From Pseudopithomyces maydicus (lineage: Eukaryota; Ascomycota; Dothideomycetes; Pleosporales; Didymosphaeriaceae), in NCBI GenBank assembly GCA_026873275.1, contig JANTUC010000014.1, positions 496,001 through 560,000 on the forward strand: a stretch of 64,000 nt of DNA, read 5' to 3'. Positions 1-11,507 of the stretch are shown here, piece by piece; within the stretch, counting starts at the first letter, position 1, and each line of letters begins with the position of its first letter. The position numbers and the translations under genes are program-made. The notes under the pieces were generated by a model. The model was not told the origin of the DNA. It saw nothing but the letters and a program-made list of their open reading frames with translations, and made no database searches.

Positions 1-377
1 GCTTTAAAATATAAACTAAGAAGTGTAGTATTACTATTAAAATATTTTTATTATATACCTATAAATCTAATAGCAGTATAAAACAAATAGAATAAAAAGT
101 AATTATTAAAGCTCTAAAAATAAAACTTAATACTAATTTACTAAATAAGCTATAGCCTAAGGTAATATTTATAACTATTTATTTAATTAATATAAGCCCT
201 ACTCCCTCTAAATATATAATTTCTCTAAATAAAGCACTAGATATATAGTTTATATAATATTTTAAGTAATATTAATTAAAGCGTGTAAGGAGCGCGCTAA
301 CTAACTTATAATTAAATTAAAATAGTATATTTATATATAGCTATTACATATACCCTTTAAATAAGAATAAAGTAGTA
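1..377 (+). mobile_element. Ty1/copia integrase relic (RIP-degraded fragment)
   Basis: Forward reading from about position 81 gives a degraded frame whose spacing matches the C-terminal part of a Ty1/copia integrase: an ALKIKLNTNLLNKL stretch, then YLINISPTPSKY. This parallels the family pattern 'KARALRIEANLPNKLWPE ... YLINRTPTP'. Stops are TAA/TAG only, as expected when CAA, CAG or TGG is hit by RIP. The fragment runs off the left window edge and is cut on the right by the Tc1/mariner element at 378. No LTR is visible. Family assignment rests on motif spacing alone. Confidence 0.5.
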
Positions 378-405
378 CAGTAGGGTGACAGATTAAAAAA
401 GTAAT
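378..405. repeat. left terminal inverted repeat of Tc1/mariner element
   Basis: These 28 bases match the reverse complement of 2464-2491 perfectly. The outer TA at 376-377 is one half of the target duplication. Confidence 0.92.
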
Positions 406-834
406 ACTTTTTTTAATAGTTTTTAAAAGCTTATAACTCTATCAAATAATTAGATAAAATTATGAAAAAATAATAGAAAAATAGAGAAAGTGTAGGAAAT
501 TTTTTTAAAATTAGCGTTAGGCTGGCTTATGTGATCTTTTAAGGGGTAGATTTGGCAGTGATTTCAGGGTAGAAAAAAGTATAAAATATAATTAACTATA
601 ATTTTTTTAGCGTATAAAATTTAGTTTTTTTAGTTTTATTTTATTACTAGTCCTATATGAATAAATATATTAAAAAAGCTTTTTATATTTATTAACTAAA
701 TCTTTCACAATAATTAATTAAAAAAATTCAATTTTAACAAGATAAATTAAGTATTAAATTTATTTAATACTTAGTATAAGACCCCTTAGCCTCCTTTAAG
801 TCTATATAACGTTAAGGTATAGATAATATATAAT

Positions 835-2039
835 TATCTATTATTTCTTATAGTAGATTTTTCCACTCTTTAGAAATAACTCTTTTAAAAGCCTCTATAT
901 CTTTATCCGTATTAATATTTGGTAAACGCTAATTATAACGTTTATTAACTTTGTGTTTTAAAACAGACCAAATATTTTCTATAGGATTTAAATTAGGACT
1001 ATAGGCTGGGTGAGTAAAAAGGCTTATTTTATTATATTTAAACTATGATAAAGCTTTTTTACTTTTATGAATTTTGGCGTTATCTTGTTAAAATTGCTAA
1101 CCTAATTAGATATTAGTATAAAATTTTTAAAAAAATTAATATATAATAATATATTAATTATATATTATTATATATTAAAAAAAGGGGTAAAATAAAAAGG
1201 TAATTCTTACCGCGTTTAATATACGGTTTAACTTCTTTTTTAAAACTTCGTCGATATAATGGCCAGTTTTAAAAAACCTTTTATTTAAAGAGTCTTTTAA
1301 AAAGACTAAATTCAACCTCCCCTATCCAAACAGTGCCCTAAACTTGTACAAAAATATCATGCCTTATATTTTAATTAGTAAGCAATATTATAAAAATCTA
1401 AAATATTTAGAAAATCCTATAATTTAAATAGAATTTTTTAAATATTTTAGTTTTTTAAGAAATCTATTTTACGTACCTCTATTAATATTTGAAACCAAAC
1501 CGTCCCCTAATTTATAATTTCTTTTTTTCTATAATACTTCTATTTAGATCTATGTCCCCTTTCTATTACTAACTTATTAGAAAAAATAATTCTATAAAAA
1601 TCTATATTTTTTATATTTTTTAATTGTTTTTTAGCGTGAGAAAAACGCTTTTTTTTTTAAATTTATCCAAATAAGCCTGTTTAAAAGAGGTATTATAAGA
1701 ATAACCCTCCTCTTTTAAAAACCTTTGTAACGTCCGTTTTAAAATATCCAAATTATTAATCGATAATAACTCATTATTTTGAACTTTTGGATTTTTTATA
1801 AAGTCTCAATTAATAATCCTTTTTTCTTTATTTTAAATGTTTTTTATTGGTCCAGTTTTTGTCTTATTTAAATTAAGACTTTTATTATTAAAATTTCTTT
1901 TTTTATCTTTAATTCGATAAATTGCGTTATAAACTGACGATTTAGGCTTTTTTGTAATATTTGAAATAGTATTAATAGAGATATTATTAATATATAATTC
2001 CTCTACTTTCTCCTCAAATTTTGAGAATTTTGGAGGCAT
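835..2039 (-). pseudogene. Tc1/mariner transposase, RIP-inactivated
   Basis: The minus strand opens with a surviving 68-codon frame (2039-1833) holding a helix-turn-helix-like start: a SINTISNITKKPKSSVYNAI stretch, typical of Tc1-family DNA-binding domains. About 900 bp downstream (about 1010-850) the frame reads SPNLNPIENIWSVLKHKVN. This is the family motif around the third catalytic acid (SPDLNPIENIW), but the Asp codon GAT has become AAT (Asn), a G-to-A change expected from RIP. Between them the frame is broken by stops. The protein cannot be functional. Confidence 0.8.
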
Positions 2040-2463
2040 TTTGAGGAAATAGGTGTTTAAAATTAAAAAGTAAAAAGATATTACTATAAACTAAAAAACT
2101 AACTAAAAATTACGTGATTTAAGCTTACGTAACTTTTAGATTAAAATTAATTATAATACTAATTAATTATTTAGTTAGTAAACTAGTCTCGAAAATTCAG
2201 TCACGTGACCTATAAAAACTATATTAGGTTAAAAAATTAAAAAATTAAAAAATTATACGTTCAAAAAAAATATCAAGGATTTTAATTTTTACTTTTTTCT
2301 AACCCTAACTTTATCTATTTTTAAAAAAATGGACTAAGCCTATTTAGGTAGTTTTAAATTAAAAATATAAACTTTATAACTTTTTCTAAAAGTTTAATAT
2401 TTCAAAGAAATTTAAAAACTAATACTCGATTTATTATAATTTTTTAAAAAAGCAATTTTTTGG

Positions 2464-2491
2464 ATTACTTTTTTAATCTGTCACCCTACTG
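2464..2491. repeat. right terminal inverted repeat of Tc1/mariner element
   Basis: This is the perfect inverted partner of 378-405, followed by TA at 2492-2493. Confidence 0.92.
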
Positions 2492-2493
2492 TA

Positions 2494-3530
2494 TATCTTT
2501 CTATTCTTCGCCCTGTATAGATTTAAATTTTAATTTAAATTTAAATTAGTCTAATTTAATACCTGCCCTATTATATAAAATACTATTTTATTTACTAATT
2601 TAATAAGAAAAATTTATAAATATTATAAAATTTAAATTATTATTACCTAAGCTTAATAGGAGGACTATATTAATTAAAGAAAAAAATCTATCTATTACTA
2701 TTATTTTAAAGAGAAGGTTTAGCTTAATATAAAAAATATTTAAATTTTATATTTTTAAAAGAAACTAAACTAAAAGAATTTAGGCCTATTTATTATTAAA
2801 AAAATAATGAATATTTATACTTATAAATTATAGTTAGTTACTACTATAAGACTATATTTTATATTTAATATAAGTCTACTAAGACTTGTATTTAAAAATT
2901 CTATACTTAGATAATACTAACCTTTACTACTACCTATTAAAGTAAATAATATTAAATAGTTTAAGATTAAAAAAATTATTAACTTTTATTAAGAGCACTA
3001 TAATAGAGGTAAATTATATTTATATTATATTATTAAATAAATAGGATATTTAGATTTTATTTTTAAGCCTATTAAATATCTAAAAAGTATTACTTAGTTA
3101 ATTAAAAACTTTTATTATAAATATTTAATTAAACTTAGCCTCAGATACGTTATCTTATAAAAGTATTAATTTAAAGGGGGAGTACTATTATAGTATAATT
3201 TAAAGAGTTAATTATATTTAATTAAATAAGAGCTTAGGTAATTAAGCTACTAAAGTATTATTGAAAAAATTTTTTTATATAATTAAATCTCTAGTAACAT
3301 TTTAAGCTATATTTTATTAAATTAATTTATTTATTTAATAACTGCCTATCATAGATAACTATTTTATATTAATAAAATAATTTAATAATTCTTTTTAATT
3401 CTATCTATTTATCTGCCTATTTTATACTACTACTACTATTAGTATTTTTAATTTATTTTAATAGCTAATTCTTCTACTACTTATTAACTGTATACTACTA
3501 AGGTATAACCTAGTATTGACCCGTCCCGTA
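2494..3530 (+). mobile_element. Truncated Ty3/gypsy chromovirus 3' end (element D) with 3' LTR start
   Basis: Around 2880-3140 the forward frame resembles the end of a chromovirus pol. An SIPGQ-like stretch and run of prolines (now Leu/Tyr by RIP) lead into a chromodomain shape: KKIINFY, then YIIKWIGY-like spacing, then a helical IKYLKSITQLIKNFYYKY end. A polypurine tract (AAAGGGGGAGTAC, 3173-3185) follows, then TATTATAG at 3186, the expected RIP form of an LTR starting TGTTATAG. The 3' LTR boundary is not clear; I estimate it ends before the tandem repeat at 3541. The 5' portion is missing. Confidence 0.55.
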
Positions 3531-3540
3531 ATATATAAGT

Positions 3541-3650
3541 ACTTATTTAGTATATAAATACTTATTTAGCGTATAGGCGCTTATTTAGTATATAAATACT
3601 TATTTAGCGTATAGGCGCTTATTTAGTATATAAGTACTGATTTAGTATTA
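3541..3650. repeat. 19-bp tandem repeat, about 5.8 copies
   Basis: Units at 3541, 3560, 3579, 3598, 3617 and a partial at 3636 follow [A/G]CTTATTTAG[T/C]GTATA-like 19-mers. Alternate units differ mainly by transitions (TATATAAAT versus CGTATAGGC), so a 38-bp higher-order pattern is also visible. A partial unit precedes at about 3530. It lies between the element D LTR and element A2. Confidence 0.85.
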
Positions 3651-4121
3651 TTATTATATTCTTATTATCTAATATATCAAAATATTTATTAATTTTAAAG
3701 ACTTAGCTAAGCCCTTTTTTAATTTATAATAATTATTTAGTAGCTACTAATATTTATACTTAATAATAAAATTACTTAACTTTTAAATTAAAATATTTAA
3801 GTAACTTCCTTTTAAAGTAGTTCTAAGTATTAAAGATTATTCTTTAATTAGATAGGCAGCTTTCTAATAATTATAATAATAGTATAAAAGGGTTACTGCA
3901 GCTTAGTATTTAAAGATTAAAAATATATTATTACAATCACAACAAGAAACCGTAAAATAGTAGGAAAGAATTATATATAAAACACTAATAACTAAGGTAA
4001 AAGTAATAGTTAGCTATATACTAGACAGCAGGGCCAGCTAAATAATATATTATATAATTATAATCTTACTAAAAACGCAAGATTCTAAAAGTACTAAGTT
4101 TTAATAAAAATAAAGTAGTTA

Positions 4122-4743
4122 TATTACAATTACAACAAGAAACCGTAAGACAGCAGGAAAGAATTATATATAAAATACTAGTAACTAAGGTAAAGGTAAT
4201 AATAAGCTATATACTAGATAGCAGGGCCAGCTAAATAATATATTATATAATTATAATCCTACTAAAAATATAAAATCTTAAAAATATTAAGTTTTAGTAA
4301 AAGTAGAATAGTTACTTCTACTAAAAAGATAGAATTTATAAAAGTAGAATAATTACTTTTATCTAAAAAATAGAATTTATAAGAGTAAAGGGAGTTGCTT
4401 CTATTAGGTAAATAAAATTTATAAAAATAAATTAGTAAGTTTAGGGACAGCGAAGGATAGATAGAATAGTATATAATTTAAAATACTTTTTATATATTTC
4501 TTATTTTTTATAATTAACTTTTTATATATCTTTATATACTTACTTATAGCTAAATTAAAGCTCTTTTTTATAATTAAGAATTATTAGCCTTTATAAAAGA
4601 TAATTATTTTACTCTTAATAATAAAATAGAAATATTTATATTACTTATTACCTAATTATTATTTAACTACTAAATACTTATAAGGCTTCTAAGAAGCCTG
4701 CCTGCCTTTATATAAATTAAATAAATAAAAACCCTTTATAATA
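4122..4743 (+). repeat. A1 left LTR (622 bp)
   Basis: It aligns over its full length with 10886-11507, 24915-25536 and the split LTR 3929-4121 plus 11513-11941. Visible differences are almost all C/T or G/A transitions. Confidence 0.92.
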
Positions 4744-4999
4744 TTTTAACTACCTAAAGGTTTAAGTTAATATAGTAATTTTAATAAACTCTATAAGTTT
4801 ATAGGTTTTTAGTAGAAGCACTGCTTTTAAACTTATAATAAATTTAATAATAATATTAATAGCTTAAGCTGCAGAGATATAAAAGCTTTATATATAAATA
4901 ATAAGTCTAATAGCTACTATATAGAAATAAGTATAAATACTACTTTAGGCCTAAGCAAGACCTATAGTAAAAGTATTTTTTAAAGTAGTTAAAGACTAT

Positions 5000-7900
5000 A
5001 ATAGAGGGAAGACTAGACTTAAAATATTCTTTATTAATATAAAATTATATTACTACTGTAACAGCACGATCTTTAATACTAATTAAATTAAAGTTTTAGT
5101 AGTAGGAATATATATAAAAAAAAGCTACTAAATAGCTTTAACTCTTTATTAATAATTACTTAGCTTATAAAGATAAATTATATAAGTAGGATAATATTAT
5201 TAAGAAAGTCTTTAAATTCTAAAATAGGTTTAAGGAATAGATTAAAATTATATTTAAAAAAGTTAATAAAGAAAAAAAGGTAAAATAATAAATATAATAT
5301 TTTAAATAAATTAAGTTTGCTAGTAAATATTTATTAGAGTTTAAATAATTATAAGCTAAAATAAATTAAAATAATGTCCTGCTCTAGGCTGTATATTATA
5401 ATAAATTAAAAGAATTAGTTAAGGATAAACTAACGTATTATAATTAATTAAATAATTTAAAGGAATTTATTAAATTAGTAATCTATATTAATAACAGGCT
5501 ATATAAATAATATTTAGAAAAGAAGGAGTTAGAAAAGCTAGTATTTAACTAAAAAACTAATATAAAAAAAGCTTATAATTATAATAAGTAAAATAAAAAT
5601 AAAGATATTATAATAGCTAATAAAGCTTATAAAAAATAATAATAGAAAAAGGGTAAATATAACTATTAAAATAATAGACTTTCTAATAAAGAAAGATAAT
5701 AATAATATAATAAAAAAGTCTACTTAGAATGCGGAGAGCTGGGATATTTTATATATAATTATATTATAAAAAATAAAATTAAAAAGAAATGATTATAAAT
5801 AGTAAAGGTATAAATAATTTTTATTATAAAGGAAGATAGCAAGATCTTAAAATTAAAATATAAATTATTATAAAAATACCTACGCTTAACCCTATAAGAA
5901 AAAGAGATTTAAGAATAAATATTAAAGGATATTTATTAGCTATATAGGAGTAGAATATATTATATTAGAAATTATAATAAAAGGATCTAAATCTATAAAA
6001 ATATATATAAATAAATATTAGTACTTATAGACTAATACTAAAGAGCGGTTAATAACTTATATAACTAAATTTAAATTTAAATTTAATATAAAAGTATTAA
6101 GTAGTATTTATGCTATTAAGAAAAGTGTAAAATTTATAATAAAATAAGGGATAATATCCAGCAGCGATTTAGAGACTCTATTTATAAATATATTTATTTA
6201 AAGGATTACTAAATAGTAATATATTATTAATATAATTAAAGAAATTAAAAAAAATCTATCTTTAAAAAGGATAGATAGAGTGCTATAATAATACTTATTA
6301 GATTTATTATAAATATAAATATACTATAGGATAGTGGCTATAGGGCCTAATTTATAAATATACTTTAAAAGTAAGTATATATAATATTAATTATAGAGTA
6401 AATTATAATATAGTATACTAAGATATTACTCACTAGAAGAATTATAAAAGGAAATACTTTATATATTTTTATATAAAAGAAGAGGACACTATAAATATAT
6501 TTAATAAAAAATATTAAAGAATAGCTCTAGATAAATATATATTAAAAGAATATAATTAGTATAGGTAGAATAACACTAAGAAAGGAAAGAAATATTTAAA
6601 TTAAATTAAAGCTTATTTTAATAAGCTTTATATAGAATATAATTAAAAGTAAAATATTATTTACTTAAAAAGAAATTTAAAGGAATTAAGTAATACTAAT
6701 AGTAAGTTAGGAAACTAGTATACTACTAAAAAATAAACTATATTAATAAAAATATCTTTATAAAGATTTGTAAAGTAAATTAGAATAATAATTTATATAT
6801 TAAAAAAGAAGTTATAATTAGAGGATATTAAGTAATAATACTTATAAATTTTAGGGCTATTAGATATCTAATCTCCTTTAAAATAATAAAAAGGTATAAG
6901 TTGTTTTATTAGAATAAGACAATACTTATTTAAGTAAAAATAATAAATAGAATATTCTTCTAAGAATATAATAAAGGCTAGTTACGCCTTAAAATAATAC
7001 TATTACTTATTAGCCTAAATAAACTCTAGAGTTAATATAGTTTTACTATAATACACTTAAAAAGTCTAGAAGTAATTATTAATTATAATTAATTATTAAA
7101 GTATAATTTTATTATTAATTAATAAAAGAAAATAATATATAGCTAAGAACCTATAGTTAGAGTTACTAATATAAGGAAGTTATAAGTACACTTAAAAGTT
7201 TAATATATATTTTAGAGAGAGGAAATCGGCAAAAGAAAAACTATATAATAAATATTATTTTATAAGATTATAAGAATTTATAAGAAGGACCCTTAAAAAG
7301 TAGGTATTATTTAAATATAAAAAAGTAAGCTCTAGAAGGAGGGATAAGAAATTCTATTTATATTTTAAAAATATTAAGACTTTGCAGAATTCTTTTACGA
7401 GAAAGATAATAAAATACTTTTAAAATATTAAAAATAGAATTATAAGATTTATTTATAAGAAGGTATAAAGTTATACCTAGAATAACTATAATTATTATTA
7501 TAAAATTAATAAAAAGAACTAATAGAGTAGCTAAAAAAAACTTAAAATAAAAGTTTATATAGTCTAGTAAGAGCCCGATAGCCTCTGCTATACTATTTAT
7601 ATTAAAAAAGAATAGATAACTCTAATTATATATAAATTATTAATAATTAAATAATAAAACTATTAAAAACTAATATTTATTATTATTAATAATAGAGCTT
7701 ATAGATCGACTCTAAAAAATTAAATAGTTTATAAGATTTAATATATAAAATAACTTTTATCATATCTATATAGCTAAAGGATATAAATAGATAACTATAT
7801 TTTAAATATATTATAAATTATATAAATTTATAGTTATATTAATAAAACTTATAAATATTCTAGTAATATTTTAAGCAGTAGTAAATAAGGCACTATATAA

Positions 7901-10200
7901 ATACTTAAATATATTCTATATAGTATACCTAGATAATATGCTAGTATACTTTAAAAAATATTTAAAGAATATATATAGTATATATAAAAAGTACTAAAAA
8001 GATAAAAGAATACTAATTACTTTTATATTTAAATAAGTGTAAATTCTATATAATAAAAACTAAGTATTTAGAATTTATTATCTTAAGAAAAAGAATTACT
8101 ATAGATTTTAAAAAAGTAGCTATAATATAAAAATAGTTATAACCTAAATTAGTAAAAAATATTTAGTTTTTTTTAGGATTTATTAACTTCTATTAAAAGT
8201 TTATTATTAACTATTCTAAGATAACGGCATCCTTAATAGAGATTATAAAAAAGAAGTAGAATTTAAATAGAAAAAGAAATAATATATAGTATTTAAAAGC
8301 TTAAAAAAGCTATTTCTTTTAATATTTCTTTTATAAATATTTAATTTATAGAGGAAAACTTAGATTAAAATAAATATATTTAATTACGCACTAAGAGTAG
8401 TGTTTATATAATAATATAAAAATAAGAAGTAAAGATTAATATTTTTTTATTTATAAAAGTTTTCTAGAGCAGAACTAAATTATAATATTAATAATAAGGA
8501 ACTATTAGGGGTAGTAAATATTTTTAAATAATAGAAAATGCAGCTTATAAGAGCGCTTATAAAAATTAAAATATAAATAAATTATATAAATCTTACTAGC
8601 TTTATATTAATAAAAAAGCTTAATTAATAATAAGTATAATAGGTAAAGTTCTTTATAAATTTTAATTTTATAATTTACTATTATCTAAGAACCCTTAATA
8701 GGGCGGTAGATATCTTAAGTAAAAGAATTAACCTAATTAAAAATAAACTAAAATTATATAATATAATACTTTAAAAAGGGCACGACGAGACTCTAAAATA
8801 TAATTAATTTAGAAAATTCTAGAAATATAAATAACCTTTAAAATTTAGAATATAAAAAGTATTAGTTAAACTAATAAATTATTAAAAATAAATTATTATA
8901 GGAATATAGGAGGCACTTAAATTAATAAAAGAACTATATAAGTTTAGGGAATAGAAATACTTAGGTATAGAAGAAATAATATAATATATTATAAATTAAT
9001 ACGCTATCCCTAAACTTAAATAAATAGTTACTAAGGAGATAAGCAACTATTTAACCTATTATAAAAATAAGTTTAAGAGATATAAATTTTATAATTTCTT
9101 ATAATTATTACTAATAGCCTAACAGCTATAGTAGAGTATAATAATAAATTTTATAATAAAATTCCCGAAATTGCTATAACTAGGAATAAAATAAATATAT
9201 AATACTATTATAGTAATAATAGATAGACTTATAAAAGCTATAAAATTTAGGTCTATAAAAGAGTTTATAATAGTAGAAGAACTAGCTTATAAAATTAATA
9301 ATATACTATTTATAGAGTATAGCCTACTAAAGGAACTTATTATAAACTATAATAAGCTTTTTATATTTAAATACTAAAATATATTTATTATAATATTAGG
9401 GATAAATTAAAAGCTATTAATAAGCTTCTATTTATAGATAAATAAATAAATAGAAAGAACTAACTAAATATTAGAATAGTACCTAAAGTTCTATATTAAT
9501 AAATAATAAAATAATTAGGTAGAACTGCTGCTGATAGTACAGCTAGTATATAATAAAACTAGATTAGATATAATAGGATATTTACTATATTATATAAATT
9601 ATAAATATAAGCTGGTCGCTTATTAGAATCTATAAGATATAAAAAGTATTTTTATAGAAATTTAAGATAAGACTTAAAGGATAAAGAAACTATATAATAC
9701 CCTTTATAAAAAAATTATAAAAAGGGCCCTCTCAGTATCTATAAATATAAATAAGTAAAGGATTAAGGGACTAATTTTTAAAAAGGGGGATAAAGTTTTC
9801 CTATTATAAAAAAATTTAAAAACTAAGAGACTAAGTAAAAAACTAAATTATTTATAAATAGGACCTTTTAAAGTTACAAAGATTAAAAGACTAGTTATAA
9901 GTAAACTATTTTTACTATAAGGAACTAAAATATACTCTACCTTTTATAAAAACTTTTTAGAATTAGCACTTTTAAATACTCTAATTAAAACTTAGCTAAA
10001 ATTAAAAAATAATAAGTATAAGGTTAAAGCTATTAAGAACTTATAAATAAATAAAAGTTAATAATAATACCTAGTAAAATAGAAAGGATAGTTAGAGCAG
10101 TATAATACTTAAAAATTAAAAAAAAACCTTATAAATTATAAAAAATTACTAAAGAATTTTTGCTAATAAAGATTAATATATTATTTTTAAAATAACTATA
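5000..10200 (+). pseudogene. A1 gag-pol relic (zinc knuckle, RT, integrase, chromodomain)
   Basis: In order: a Gag zinc-knuckle remnant (5711-5770, ECGELGY with the later His and Cys codons mutated to Tyr); a reverse transcriptase relic (about 7540-8200) whose YLDD-type catalytic box reads YLDNMLVY, the second Asp mutated to Asn; integrase core motifs near 9190-9310; and a chromodomain at about 10070-10190 with YLVKWKGW-type spacing, Trp codons now TAG. The chromodomain places it among chromoviruses, whose integrase C-terminus targets insertion to modified histones. Many in-frame TAA/TAG codons make it inactive. Confidence 0.85.
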
Positions 10201-10319
10201 TAAGGGAATGCCTAATTTAAAATTAATTAAAAAGATAAAAAGATTAAAAAATAAAAAAAGATTAAATAAAAAAAGGATTAGCCTATAATTAGCCTAAGTT
10301 AGTTAATAATATAAATAAT

Positions 10320-10765
10320 ATTATAGAGATAATAGTACTTTTACTTTTTAAAGCCTCTTTTTTTAAGGTCTTTATTATATTAGCTATATAAATATTATAT
10401 ATAATAAAGATTTACTCCTCCTTCTTAGCCTAAGTAATTTTAAGTCTTTAATAAATAGCCTTTATTTTAATAATTAAAAATTTAATATATTTTTAATATT
10501 TTACTACCTAAATATACTTCTACTCTTTTTTAAGAATTTAAAGACTATACTTTATATAAACTGCGATATATATAGTATACTCCCTAATAAAAATATTTAT
10601 AAAATACTTTAGAACCTTCTTTTTAATATAATAAGTATATTTTATTAGTATTACTAAATTATAATAATAAATTTTCTTAATATATATATAATATCTTTTA
10701 GTTAATAATAATTTTAGTATCTTAGGTATAGTTAGGCGAATAAGAAATAAAAGAAAAAGAAAATA
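10320..10765 (-). pseudogene. Antisense reading frame in A1 between chromodomain and 3' LTR
   Basis: The minus strand from about 10765 to 10320 gives one continuous frame of about 145 codons. It is broken only by TAA/TAG at positions where Gln or Trp would be expected after RIP. It contains stretches such as RLTIPKILKLLLTKRYY and KKEALKSKSTIIS. The same frame is conserved without visible indels in A2 (24375-24780). I do not recognise the product. It would be transcribed opposite to gag-pol. Its conservation in two copies argues for a real ancestral gene rather than chance. Confidence 0.5.
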
Positions 10766-10885
10766 ATATTATAAGGATTTTTATTTTTATAGCTATAATT
10801 ATTATAGGAGTAATTATAATACTAGTAAACTATATTATAATAATAAATATAAATTATTAAAATAATAACCTTAAATAGGGGGTAA

Positions 10886-11507
10886 TATTATAATTATAAT
10901 AAAAAACTGTAAAACAGCAGGAAAAAATTATATATAAAATATTAGTAACTAAGGTAAAGATAATAATTAATTATATATTAAATAGTAGGGTTAGCTAAAT
11001 AATATATTATATAATTATAATTCTGCTAAAAATATAAAATCTTAAAAATACTAAATTTTAGTAAAAGTAGAGTAATTACTCCTGCTAAAAAAATAAAATT
11101 TATAAAAATAAAATAATTACTTCTATTTAAAGGATAAAATTTATAAGAGTAAAAGAAGTTACTCTTACTAAATAGATAAAACCTATAAAAATAAATTAAT
11201 AAGTTTAAGGATAGCAAAGGATAGATAGAATAATATATAATTTAAAATACTCTTTATATATTTTTTATTCTTTATAGTTAACTTCTTATATATTTTTATA
11301 TACTTACTTATAGCTAAATTAAAGCTCTTCTTTATAATTAAGAATTATTAGCCTTTATAGAAGATAGTTATTTTACTTTTAATAATAAAATAGGGATATT
11401 TATATTACCTATTACCTAATTATTACTTAATTATTAAATACTTATAAAGTTCCTAAGAAGTCTGCCTGCCCTTATATAGACTAAGTAAATAAAAACCCCT
11501 TATAATA
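10886..11507 (+). repeat. A1 right LTR (622 bp)
   Basis: Its length equals the left LTR. It is preceded by the polypurine tract and followed directly by AGTTA and then the remainder of the A2 left LTR. Confidence 0.92.

Larger units (their letters stand above)
378..2491 (-). mobile_element. Tc1/mariner-type DNA transposon, RIP-degraded, with intact ends
   Basis: The 2,114-bp element is bounded by 28-bp perfect terminal inverted repeats beginning CAGTAGGGTGACAG (378-405 and 2464-2491). It is flanked by a TA target duplication (376-377 and 2492-2493), the hallmark of Tc1/mariner insertion. The interior carries a broken transposase on the minus strand. Length and ends look complete, so the element died by point mutation rather than truncation. 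It lies against a copia integrase relic on its left. Confidence 0.9.
4122..11507 (+). mobile_element. Ty3/gypsy chromovirus A1, complete but RIP-degraded, inserted in the LTR of A2
   Basis: This 7,386-bp element has 622-bp LTRs at 4122-4743 and 10886-11507. A 5-bp target duplication AGTTA (4117-4121 and 11508-11512) lies inside the A2 LTR. Both LTRs begin TATTA and end AATA, the RIP form of TG...CA. A purine tract (AAATAGGGGGTAA) precedes the 3' LTR. Gag, reverse transcriptase, integrase and chromodomain relics lie in order on the plus strand. Confidence 0.93.

Noticed and set aside
11026..11217. 63-codon minus-strand open frame inside the A1 LTR
   Set aside because: Phe/Tyr/Leu-rich product of A+T-rich LTR sequence; other LTR copies do not support a gene.
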